Below are positions 1 to 6,892 of a stretch of 46,143 nucleotides of DNA, in pieces. Under the pieces are notes generated by a model, which made no database searches, was not told where the DNA came from, and saw only the letters and a program-made list of their open reading frames with translations. Made by a program: the position numbers and the translations under genes. How positions within the stretch are numbered: position 1 is the first letter of the stretch; every line of letters begins with the position of its first letter. Source of the DNA: Chloroflexota bacterium (lineage in GTDB: Bacteria > Chloroflexota > Anaerolineae > Anaerolineales > UBA11858). The stretch is from NCBI GenBank assembly GCA_018648225.1, contig JABGRQ010000128.1, positions 1 through 46,143 of the forward strand. The letters are read 5' to 3'.

Positions 1-27
1 GCCATTCTACTTCACCCCCACATCTGG

Positions 28-42
28 GTATACCCCCTCAGT
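28..42. repeat. fragment related to the 3055-3175 element
   Basis: The stretch GGTATACCCCCTCAG is, apart from one extra C, the reverse complement of bases 3074-3087 in the inverted-repeat element at 3055-3175. It may be the end of another copy cut by the window edge. The match is short, so confidence is low. Confidence 0.3.
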
Positions 43-77
43 TCCCATAGAACCATAATTGTTATAACAAATCGCAG

Positions 78-131
78 ATAAACACAGATGCACGCGGATG
101 AAGAAAAAAATCAGCGTTTATCTGTGTTTAT
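78..131. repeat. inverted repeat just downstream of the ybaK-like gene
   Basis: ATAAACACAGAT (78-89) is repeated perfectly in inverted orientation at 120-131, separated by 30 bp. The sequence has the look of the short dispersed cgcagataaacacagatg palindromes of environmental bacteria. Because it begins right after the stop codon of the minus-strand deacylase gene, it could also act as that gene's 3' stem-loop. Confidence 0.6.
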
Positions 132-133
132 TT

Positions 134-616
134 TTATGCAGGGATGTCGTGCAGATTCAGAATTTCTGCACCGCTGACGCGTACAATGTCCTGTGAATTT
201 TCCAGGCGCAGCATGGCGTTGTGTTCGCCGCCCCCGGCGTAGATTTGTGCGTGTTCCAGCACGCGCGGGTCGATGATTGTTCTGAGAGATTGGGGATGCC
301 CAAATGGGGGTACTGTCCCAACGGGGTAGCCTGTCATTTGTAGCACCGTCTCCGGGTCAGCCAATTTTACTTTTTTGCGTCCCACCCCAAAAGTTGACGC
401 GAGCGCCCGTTGCTCAATCAACAGAGTCCCACAGGTGATGGCTAAAACAACCCTATCTGGAAGAATGAACAGCACAGATTTTGCAATCTGGCCGGGTTCT
501 GTGTTTAATGCCATCGCCGCAGCCTCCACTGTAGGGGTAGGTGCATCCAGGAAGAGAATCTCCCCGGCGATCGCGTTTTGCTCCATAAACTGAAGCAGGT
601 CATTCGGTGTTAACAT
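134..616 (-). CDS. YbaK/EbsC-type aminoacyl-tRNA deacylase
   Basis: A 160-aa protein of the YbaK/ProRS-INS family, which hydrolyses mischarged aminoacyl-tRNA (typically Cys- or Ala-tRNAPro) in the cytoplasm. Visible family features are the IAKSVLF strand carrying the conserved lysine and the GYPVGTVPPFGH loop in the second half. The reading frame runs upstream to 676, but the start chosen at 616 has an AAGGA Shine-Dalgarno 8 nt upstream and gives the usual family length. It overlaps the end of the EthD-like gene by 17 nt, so the two are probably co-transcribed and translationally coupled. The exact tRNA substrate cannot be told from the sequence. Confidence 0.85.
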   Translation of the reverse strand: MLTPNDLLQFMEQNAIAGEILFLDAPTPTVEAAAMALNTEPGQIAKSVLFILPDRVVLAITCGTLLIEQRALASTFGVGRKKVKLADPETVLQMTGYPVGTVPPFGHPQSLRTIIDPRVLEHAQIYAGGGEHNAMLRLENSQDIVRVSGAEILNLHDIPA

Positions 617-956
617 GAGAAGTATCCTTGCGGTAGCTGCGTAAATTTTCGATACTATCTTCTTTATGCTCGGCAATGAGCAGATTCATCTGCCCGTGAG
701 TGATCTTTTGCAGCGTTTCCCCGGCGGCCTGGCCGTAGGGTGAAGCCAGCGCATGGTGTAGCGCTTCTGGAGTCTCAAAAAATAACTCGTGGATCATGGT
801 AATCTCTGAATCGCCATATAGTGGAGTTTGAATTCGTACCGTGGCTTCGCGAAGCAATCCTGGCATGGATTCAACATTGTGCAAGAATTGAGGCCATTCA
901 TCACCGAAAGTGGGCGAGTTGGCTACCGGACCGATGAGAATAATCAGTTTGTACAT
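600..956 (-). CDS. EthD-like ferredoxin-fold protein
   Basis: A 118-aa protein with the pattern of the EthD family (small dimeric alpha/beta-barrel proteins): an N-terminal YKLIILIG strand, a helix around WPQFLHNVESMPGL, an ITMIHELFF strand and a second helix around EALHHALASPYGQ. EthD proteins accompany ether-degrading P450s in some bacteria, but most family members have no known role and no P450 is nearby. A -10-like box (TATAAT on the minus strand, 976-981) lies 19 nt upstream, with AGAGG 7 nt before the ATG. It is the first gene of a pair with the YbaK-type deacylase. Confidence 0.7.
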   Translation of the reverse strand: MYKLIILIGPVANSPTFGDEWPQFLHNVESMPGLLREATVRIQTPLYGDSEITMIHELFFETPEALHHALASPYGQAAGETLQKITHGQMNLLIAEHKEDSIENLRSYRKDTSHVNTE

Positions 957-975
957 AGGCTACCTCTGGCCTGCT

Positions 976-981
976 ATTATA
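976..981 (-). promoter_or_regulatory. -10 box for the EthD-ybaK pair
   Basis: TATAAT on the minus strand, 19 nt upstream of the ATG at 956. No good -35 is visible at 16-18 bp, so this is a partial promoter call. Confidence 0.45.
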
Positions 982-1039
982 CCCGTTCGCCGCGTCAGGC
1001 GCGATTATGTTACTATTGCATGAGTGAATATCTAAAAAC

Positions 1040-1102
1040 AAATTGGTTCAATCTGAAGATACTTTAAGCAGCAACTTTATTTAGAGAAGATTGAACCAAT
1101 TT
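1040..1102. repeat. 15-bp perfect inverted repeat upstream of DUF6391 gene
   Basis: AAATTGGTTCAATCT (1040-1054) and its exact reverse complement (1088-1102) flank a 33-nt AT-rich loop. The right arm ends 21 nt before the ATG at 1124. It could be a transcription-factor site pair, an mRNA stem-loop in the leader or a small repeat element; the sequence alone does not decide. Confidence 0.7.
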
Positions 1103-1123
1103 TGGAACGAAACGGAGCCAAAA

Positions 1124-1657
1124 ATGTCTTTTCTTGAATCACCACTCGTTCAATCTATGCTTGAAACCCCCATGCTTTCGCGCATTCGCCGCAATCACGG
1201 CCTGGAGCACGCTACCCTGCACGTGCTGGCGAAAAAATATCCCCAGAAAGCAATGGGTGGGCACTCCAACCCCGCCGGATTTGTGTTAATAGGCGACTTA
1301 TCCCTTGAAGATATTCACGCAGCTGCCGAAGAAGCCCTGGCGCGCATGAAAGCCGGTGAGCATCATTTGGCGGTGCATCCGGGGTGCGGCACCAATTTTG
1401 CCACGGCTGGCGTTATGGCTGGCCTGGCGGGGATGCTGGGGATGTGGGGCGCTGGCCCGCGCAAGCGCGATAAATTTGAACGCTTGCCATTTGTAGCGAC
1501 CTTGGCAACACTGGCTCTTATGCTCGCCCAACCGCTGGGCATGCGCTTGCAAAAATATGTCACGACATCGGGCGTTCCTGATAATCTGGAAATTGTTGCC
1601 ATCGATTGTGTCAACCGCGGGCGACTGACGGCGCACCGCATCACTACCCGGGGATAA
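1124..1657 (+). CDS. DUF6391 family membrane-associated protein
   Basis: A 177-aa protein that I match to DUF6391 by its N-terminal RRNHGLEHATLHVL motif and the central HPGCGTN motif. The His/Glu/Cys-rich motifs could bind metal, but no activity is known to me. A Gly/Ala-rich stretch (GVMAGLAGMLGMWGAG) and the segment FVATLATLALMLAQPLG look like membrane-inserted helices. The ATG at 1124 has GGAG 8 nt upstream and is preferred over an in-frame TTG at 1091 that lies inside the inverted repeat. The gene is 4 nt upstream of holA, so they are probably one operon. Confidence 0.75.
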   Translation: MSFLESPLVQSMLETPMLSRIRRNHGLEHATLHVLAKKYPQKAMGGHSNPAGFVLIGDLSLEDIHAAAEEALARMKAGEHHLAVHPGCGTNFATAGVMAGLAGMLGMWGAGPRKRDKFERLPFVATLATLALMLAQPLGMRLQKYVTTSGVPDNLEIVAIDCVNRGRLTAHRITTRG

Positions 1658-1661
1658 AGGC

Positions 1662-2660
1662 ATGGCTGAAAAACCGGTGATTTATCTTCTACACGGCGAT
1701 GATGAATTTGCCATTGCCCAATTTGTCGCCGAAATGGAGCGCAAGCTGGGCGACCCAGCCACTGTGCAGATGAATACCATCCGGCTGGAGAAAGGTAAAC
1801 TGGCGCTGGACGAACTGATTATGGCTGTTCAGTCAATGCCTTTTCTGGCTGAGCGCCGCCTGGTGATCGTGTATGACCCCCTGGGCAATTTGAAGAGTGC
1901 GCTCATGCGCGAGCGTTTCCAGCAAATTCTGACAAATATTCCCCCAACAACAGCTTTGGCGTTGGTGATTTCCAGGCCATTGCAATCTTATCAGGATAAA
2001 AAGAAAAATAAGCTGCACTGGTTACAAAAGTGGGCTGCCGATCAAGAAGAGGGGCGTGTGTACGAAAAAGTATTTCTGACGGCACGCGGCCCGGAGTTGG
2101 TGCGTTGGCTACAAAAATATACCAAATCCGAGGGGGGGGAACTTACTCCCGAGGGAGCTGCGGTACTCGCCAGCCTGGTTGGCGAAGACCCGCGTATTGC
2201 TGTTCAGGAGCTCAACAAGCTGTTGGCCTATGTCAATTACAACCGCCCTATCGAACCCGACGATGTGGAGTATTTGGTGGCTTCGGTGGGCAGTAGCGAT
2301 GTTTTTGCCATGGTGGATGCACTTGGCAATCGTCAGGGGCGGCAAGCTCTGCGGATGCTGCATCAGTTGTTGGAGGAAGATGATCCCTTACGCTTGATGG
2401 GCATGGTCGTGCGCCAGTTTCGGCTGCTCCTTCAAACGCGCGAATTACTTGATGCAGGTTATCGGCAAGATGATATTGCCCGCGAGTTAAAAACTCACCG
2501 TTTTGTAATTGGCAAAATTATCAATCAGGTACGTAATTTTTCCCAGTCAACGTTGGAGACGATTTATCGGGAATTGCTGGAAATTGATCAGACGATAAAA
2601 ACCGGCCAGATGGATGGCGATATTGCCCTGGATACATTTATTGTCCGGTTATCTGTTTAG
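1662..2660 (+). CDS. holA: DNA polymerase III subunit delta
   Basis: A 332-aa protein of the HolA family, the clamp-loader subunit that opens the beta sliding clamp. The N-terminus (VIYLLHGDDEFAIAQFV) is the typical family opening, followed by the AAA+-like domain without a functional P-loop. The middle has the helical lid region (LASLVGEDPRIAVQELNKL) and the C-terminal third the collar domain (FAMVDALGNRQGRQALRML onward). Length is normal. It follows the DUF6391 gene by 4 nt and is followed by a strong terminator. The delta-prime partner is encoded at 14188-15183. Confidence 0.92.
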   Translation: MAEKPVIYLLHGDDEFAIAQFVAEMERKLGDPATVQMNTIRLEKGKLALDELIMAVQSMPFLAERRLVIVYDPLGNLKSALMRERFQQILTNIPPTTALALVISRPLQSYQDKKKNKLHWLQKWAADQEEGRVYEKVFLTARGPELVRWLQKYTKSEGGELTPEGAAVLASLVGEDPRIAVQELNKLLAYVNYNRPIEPDDVEYLVASVGSSDVFAMVDALGNRQGRQALRMLHQLLEEDDPLRLMGMVVRQFRLLLQTRELLDAGYRQDDIARELKTHRFVIGKIINQVRNFSQSTLETIYRELLEIDQTIKTGQMDGDIALDTFIVRLSV

Positions 2661-2676
2661 TGTTGGTTGGTATTAC

Positions 2677-2720
2677 AAAACAGGGTATATGGAAATGTTG
2701 TTTCCATATACCCTGTTTTT
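2677..2720 (+). terminator. strong intrinsic terminator after holA
   Basis: A near-perfect 19-bp inverted repeat: AAAACAGGGTATATGGAAA (2677-2695), a TGTTG loop, and its complement ending in CTGTTTTTG. The outer A/T pairs give a U-tract in both directions. Confidence 0.9.
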
Positions 2721-2804
2721 GTTAATCAAAAACCCTGCCGGATATGAGAGCCTGTGAGGAGGAAACCCGGCTGGGCTTTTGTCAAAATGGTGGGCTTGGG
2801 CAAA

Positions 2805-3038
2805 TTATTGTGAGTAGATACCCAGCCAAAAATGATTCGGCAGCAGCGATTGGGATGTGCGCAATTCGATTGCAGCGGCTTTGCGCTGTTTTTCGCTGAC
2901 CGAAATCATCGAGGGGTGTACAAAACAAATATTGGGAGATTGCCCGTATTTTCTTTGATAATACGCGGCTGCCCGCTCTACTTTTGTATTCAGTTCAGAA
3001 TTCTTGTCGTTATCAAACCAGAGCATTCCAATGTCCAT
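2805..3038 (-). CDS. small conserved-looking hypothetical protein
   Basis: A 77-aa soluble protein starting MDIGMLWFDND. It has a helical middle rich in Lys/Arg/Tyr (KVERAAAYYQRKYGQ), then NICFVHPSM and a hydrophobic C-terminus. I do not recognise a named family, although the sequence has the composition of a real protein. The start at 3038 is preferred because GGAGG, inside an upstream in-frame ATG (3050), sits 5 nt before it. Function unknown. It is flanked by the holA terminator and by the inverted-repeat element at 3055-3175. Confidence 0.6.
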   Translation of the reverse strand: MDIGMLWFDNDKNSELNTKVERAAAYYQRKYGQSPNICFVHPSMISVSEKQRKAAAIELRTSQSLLPNHFWLGIYSQ

Positions 3039-3054
3039 TTCAGCCTCCATTAGA

Positions 3055-3175
3055 TAAGTTCTTTAGTTCAACCCTGAGGGGTATACCATCCCGATTTTTA
3101 TGAGAATTGTTTTCGTATGTCGAGGCGATACGCCGTAATTACGATTGGGGGCAACCCTCAGGGTTATTGAACTTA
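3055..3175. repeat. 121-bp imperfect inverted-repeat element
   Basis: The outer arms TAAGTTC (3055-3061) and GAACTTA (3169-3175) enclose the longer arms AACCCTGAGGG (3070-3080) and CCCTCAGGGTT (3155-3165). The interior is non-coding. The layout resembles a small non-autonomous mobile element or a large hairpin. It fills the 183-bp gap between the small hypothetical gene and the methyltransferase gene. Confidence 0.55.
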
Positions 3176-3221
3176 TGTTCTAATTATAGCTCGAATGTTC
3201 TGGTTTTGCAAGAGCAGTTTC

Positions 3222-4466
3222 TTAAATTTTTCCCCAGAAACTGATGCTTTCGATATGGTAGGTCTGTGGAGAGCGGTCAAAGGGAGTGATTTGTTGAAGC
3301 TGGTATCCCCCGGTAGTGAGACGTTTGGCGTCACGCGCCAGTGTGGCCGGGTCGGATGAGATATAGGCCAGCACATCTGGCCCCAGGGCCAGGATCGCAT
3401 CCAGGGTTTGGCGCGCCAACCCCGAGCGGGGCGGGTCTACCACGATAATCTCCGGGTTTGGATCAAGCTCCGGGAGTACGTCCTCCACCGGGGCTTCGTA
3501 TAATGCCACGTGGTCGTATTCATCCAGATTAATTTCGAAATCTTCACAGGCGCTGGAAGAACTATCGATGCCGATTAGCCTGCCAACGTGCGGAGCGAGA
3601 AAGGCGCTAAACAGGCCAGTGCCGCAGTAGGCATCGATGAGCGTGGTTTGGGGCGTGAGCGGTAAATTCTCGATCAGGTGTACGGCCATTTTTTCAGTTA
3701 TGTGGGTATTGGTATGGCAGTATGACTCCGCAGAAACGCGAAACAGGCGCTGTTGAACTTCGATGATAATATGATCGTCTCCAGCCAGCACTAGCAGGCC
3801 CCCTGGCCCGATGTGTACCACGGAGAGTGGCAAGTCGAGTTCGAGCTCAACAGGTTGCGGATCGCTGCTTTGAAGGATCAACAGGTCGTCGTTGAGCCCG
3901 CTGCGCAAGGTGATGCGATCCAGCCCGGGGATGGATTCCATATCGAGCAAAGGCCAGATTTCGTTGATGGTCTCTGTGGGCAGGTGGCACTCATGGATGG
4001 GGAACACAGCGCTTGATCCGCTGACCAGATAGCCGGGTTGCCCCTCGGGGGAGAGATGAAACTGAACCTGGTTGCGGTAATTCCAGGGCGGTGAAGCTAC
4101 AATGGGGTGGATTGGCGGGTCGCTGAGTTTTCCGATGCGCTCGAGTTGGTCGCGCAAAACATCGGTTTTGATCTGCAATTGGGTTTGGTAGGGAATATGC
4201 TGGTAATGGCAGCCACCACAGACCCCATCTTTCGTTTCGGTAGGTGAGTGCGCATGTGGGCAGCGCGGTTGGATGCGCTCCGGCGCTGAATGGATGACTT
4301 TGATAAGTTCGCCGCGGGCATAACGGGGTTTGTCTTCTGTCAGACGGATGTTGACGGTTTCGCCGGGTAAAGTATAGGGTACGAAGACGGCGCGCTTATC
4401 CGATAAGCGCCCCAAACATTCGCCGCCGTAGATGTGTTTTTCGAGCGTAACAGTTTCAGTGGGCAT
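3222..4466 (-). CDS. RlmD/TrmA-family RNA (uracil-C5) methyltransferase homologue lacking the catalytic Cys
   Basis: A 414-aa protein with the full layout of the RlmD/TrmA m5U RNA methyltransferases. There is an N-terminal TRAM domain (about 1-60), four iron-sulfur cysteines (C69, C83, C86 in CGGCHYQH, and C160), the SAM-binding DAYCGTGLF (278-286) and the DPPRSGL motif (344-350). The usual YVSCNPATLARD motif reads YISSDPATLARD here: the nucleophilic cysteine position is Ser371. The reverse-complemented codons are TCA TCC, so this is not a translation slip. The central substrate motif is also altered (HTN instead of the usual QVN). The fold assignment is firm, but m5U formation is doubtful. 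Only 23 nt separate the start from the upstream terminator. Confidence 0.85.
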   Translation of the reverse strand: MPTETVTLEKHIYGGECLGRLSDKRAVFVPYTLPGETVNIRLTEDKPRYARGELIKVIHSAPERIQPRCPHAHSPTETKDGVCGGCHYQHIPYQTQLQIKTDVLRDQLERIGKLSDPPIHPIVASPPWNYRNQVQFHLSPEGQPGYLVSGSSAVFPIHECHLPTETINEIWPLLDMESIPGLDRITLRSGLNDDLLILQSSDPQPVELELDLPLSVVHIGPGGLLVLAGDDHIIIEVQQRLFRVSAESYCHTNTHITEKMAVHLIENLPLTPQTTLIDAYCGTGLFSAFLAPHVGRLIGIDSSSSACEDFEINLDEYDHVALYEAPVEDVLPELDPNPEIIVVDPPRSGLARQTLDAILALGPDVLAYISSDPATLARDAKRLTTGGYQLQQITPFDRSPQTYHIESISFWGKI

Positions 4467-4489
4467 GTTTTATGTTGATGAGACCTCGA

Positions 4490-4540
4490 AAAAAATAAGG
4501 GTGGCTGAGGTACAAAGCACCTCAGCCACCCTTATTTTTT
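4490..4540 (-). terminator. strong bidirectional-type terminator
   Basis: A perfect 22-bp inverted repeat (4490-4511 and 4519-4540) with a 7-nt loop. The G/C core is GGGTGGCTGAGGT and the ends are runs of A and T, giving a U-tract on either strand. It should terminate the histidine kinase transcript that ends at 4548. Confidence 0.92.
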
Positions 4541-4547
4541 CGTTATT

Positions 4548-6350
4548 CTATGCCTGAGTGGGGAGCGTAAACCAGAAGGTGCTGCCTGCCCCAAGTTGAC
4601 TATAAAAGCCAATTTTCCCGTGCATAATTTCCACCAGACGTTGGGTTACACTTAGCCCCAACCCCCAGCCGATTTGTTCGCGCACTTCTGGCGATTCTGA
4701 GCGAAAGAATTGCGTAAAAAGTTTTTCCTGATCTTCTTCGCTGATACCTAAACCCGTATCGTGAATTTCTACGCGTACCCGTTCGTCCTGCGCTTTTGCG
4801 TTGATGGTGATTTCCCCGCCCTCGGGCGTGTATTTCCAGGCGTTGCTGACTAAATTGGTAAGAATCTGTATCACGCGGCTGGGGTCGGCGTAAACCTGTG
4901 GCAGATCGTCGGGAATATGGGTGTGTAGTTTGTGTCTCTTTTCGGCCAGTTTATGGCTCAGGCTGGTCAACGTTTCTGCCATGCGCTCGCGCAGTTCAAA
5001 TTGTGAGAAATCCAGATGAATTTTGCCGCGCTCAATGCGCGAAATATCGGAAAGATCCGAAATCAGCGTAGACATGCGCTCAACGTTATTGCTGATGATA
5101 TTCAAAAAACTTAATTGCTGCTCATTGATTTCGCCCACAACACCCTGCCGCACCAGATCGTTATAGCCTTTGATCGAAGTCAGCGGAATGCGCAGTTCGT
5201 GCGTCACAATGGAGATAAATTGCGATTTGGCTTCGTTGGCATATTCCACAGCCTGATACAGGCGCGCATTTTCCACGGCAACAGCCGCGCGGCCCGCCAG
5301 ACGCTGGATAAATTCCTGTGAAGATTGGCTAAATCCCTGGGGATGGAGGACGGCTAGCGCGCCGATGATTTTTTCGGCGTGGATTAGCGGGACGATATAT
5401 TGAGCGGGTTGCCCGTCTTGGGGGGAAATCTGTATGGGGGCAGGATTCTCCCTCAGTGTGGCTAACAACTGCTGGTCTTTTGTGATGTGCGTCTCCCCTG
5501 GAGGGGCAGAAATCAGGCTCAGGGTTTCAGTATCATCTCCACACAAGGCTGCCCATCCGCTTTGCGCGCTGCTTTCCTCCACGGCCCAATGACGAGCGAT
5601 TTCCAACACGCGTTCAACATCTAAACGGGCATTGAGTTGCTGGTCAATATGGCTGAGGGTTTCAAGTTCAGCCACGCGGGCAGTCAGCGCCTGATCGGTT
5701 TGGGTGTAGAGTTGGGCGTTTTCGATGGCAACAGCCGCTTGCCCGGCGAAGGTGCTGAGCAAGTCGAGATCATCCGGGCCAAAGATGCCTGATTGAGCGC
5801 GATTATCGACATAGATCACACCGATAACGCGGTTGCGGGCGCGTAGCGGCGCACAGAGAATGGAACGCAGCGCATAGAAGATGACCGAATTTTGCTGTGC
5901 AAAACGCGGATCATCCTGCGCGTCGGTGGTGATAATACCTTCGCCGCTATCGATAACCGATTGGATGACGGTGCGGCTGGCTTGCAGTTTTTCTTTTTCC
6001 AGGGTTTCTTGTTGAATATTGCGAGCGGCACGGATGTCGAGTTCGCCGTTTTCGGGGTTCACCAATGTGATAAAGCCGCGTTCTGCTCCGGTGAGCTGGA
6101 TAACTGCATCCATCACCTGAGTGAGGACTTCATCGAGATTGAGGGAGACTCCCAAACTCTGTGAGACGCGATACAACGCCGCCAGCCGCCCCTGATCGGA
6201 TTCAATCTGGCGAGATTGGGTGAATTGCCCCAACTGTTTTTTTGCATTGTGCAATGCAGAACGAGTTTGAATCGGCAGGGTTTGTTTTTCGAGATGATCC
6301 AATGCATCCTGAAGTTCTTTGAGCGTGCCAGCCTGAAGGTCTTTTTTCAT
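4548..6350 (-). CDS. sensor histidine kinase with two GAF domains
   Basis: A 600-aa soluble histidine kinase. There is an N-terminal coiled coil (about 1-50), GAF1 (about 70-215), GAF2 (about 240-370), a HisKA domain with phospho-acceptor His384 in VTHELRIPLTS, and a C-terminal HATPase_c domain with N-box LTNLVSNAWKYTPEGG, G1 box HDTGLGIS and G2 box GWGLGLS. No transmembrane segment is evident, so it should sense a cytoplasmic ligand or redox/light signal through the GAF domains; no cofactor-binding cysteine is obvious. No response regulator lies beside it (orphan kinase). A 14-bp tandem repeat lies directly upstream. Confidence 0.92.
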   Translation of the reverse strand: MKKDLQAGTLKELQDALDHLEKQTLPIQTRSALHNAKKQLGQFTQSRQIESDQGRLAALYRVSQSLGVSLNLDEVLTQVMDAVIQLTGAERGFITLVNPENGELDIRAARNIQQETLEKEKLQASRTVIQSVIDSGEGIITTDAQDDPRFAQQNSVIFYALRSILCAPLRARNRVIGVIYVDNRAQSGIFGPDDLDLLSTFAGQAAVAIENAQLYTQTDQALTARVAELETLSHIDQQLNARLDVERVLEIARHWAVEESSAQSGWAALCGDDTETLSLISAPPGETHITKDQQLLATLRENPAPIQISPQDGQPAQYIVPLIHAEKIIGALAVLHPQGFSQSSQEFIQRLAGRAAVAVENARLYQAVEYANEAKSQFISIVTHELRIPLTSIKGYNDLVRQGVVGEINEQQLSFLNIISNNVERMSTLISDLSDISRIERGKIHLDFSQFELRERMAETLTSLSHKLAEKRHKLHTHIPDDLPQVYADPSRVIQILTNLVSNAWKYTPEGGEITINAKAQDERVRVEIHDTGLGISEEDQEKLFTQFFRSESPEVREQIGWGLGLSVTQRLVEIMHGKIGFYSQLGAGSTFWFTLPTQA

Positions 6351-6368
6351 AGTTGATCCGGTTTCATT

Positions 6369-6424
6369 GCGAGCGCGGTTTAGCGGGCGCGGTTTAACGA
6401 GCGCGGTTTAGCGAGCGCGGTTTA
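6369..6424. repeat. four 14-bp tandem repeats
   Basis: Four head-to-tail copies of GCGAGCGCGGTTTA occupy 6369-6382, 6383-6396, 6397-6410 and 6411-6424, with only first-base or fourth-base changes between copies. They lie 18 nt upstream of the minus-strand kinase start, in the gap after the SCP2-like gene. Confidence 0.9.
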
Positions 6425-6448
6425 ACGGAGGGCCATTATACAGTATTT

Positions 6449-6862
6449 TTAAAGATAATCGCTGTCCAGCTCTTGGGCGCAGCGCACAAAATCGAGCACT
6501 ACGGGGACATTGCGCATCATATAGCTCATACTGCCCTGCACGCGCAATTTACGGGTAATCATAGCTTGCATGGGGTCAAGCTGGTTGTCCAGAATACGGG
6601 TGAAGTTGTCATACGGGGCGCTAAGGACATAAGCCGGGTTGAGTTCGGTGTCTTTGGCAGGATCAACGACAAAGACTGCGCGGCAAGTTCCATGCCAGAG
6701 ATCAATATAAAGTTGCAGCGATTCTTCGAATCCGCCCCCGGGTTCAATATTGAACATAATATCGCCTTCCCAATTTTGAGCGACGCGGGCGTATTTTTCA
6801 TCGCTGTTTAGTTTATCTTTGAGTGCTTCCAGCCATTCGGCGCTGGGGAAGATGTAGGTCAT
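6449..6862 (-). CDS. SCP2 sterol-carrier-like domain protein
   Basis: A 137-aa protein made of a single SCP2-like domain. It opens with YIFPSAEWLEALKDKLN, continues with a beta-strand GDIMFNIEPGGG and has a C-terminal helix-rich QAMITRKLRVQGSMSYMM, which matches the usual 'G.l.v.G.......' lipid-binding end. Such proteins bind lipids or serve as small hydrophobic-ligand carriers; the ligand is unknown. AGG lies close to the ATG at 6862. It is on the same strand as the kinase downstream, but 98 nt and the tandem repeat separate them. Confidence 0.75.
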   Translation of the reverse strand: MTYIFPSAEWLEALKDKLNSDEKYARVAQNWEGDIMFNIEPGGGFEESLQLYIDLWHGTCRAVFVVDPAKDTELNPAYVLSAPYDNFTRILDNQLDPMQAMITRKLRVQGSMSYMMRNVPVVLDFVRCAQELDSDYL

Positions 6863-6892
6863 TTGGATACCTCGTTATTTACAGTGCAGTCT

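Noticed and set aside
828-1067. 79-aa open frame on the plus strand
   Set aside because: Overlaps the EthD-like gene and runs into the inverted repeat; no Shine-Dalgarno or recognisable motif.
6369-6424. CRISPR-like array
   Set aside because: The four copies abut with no spacers and no cas genes are present; it is a tandem repeat.
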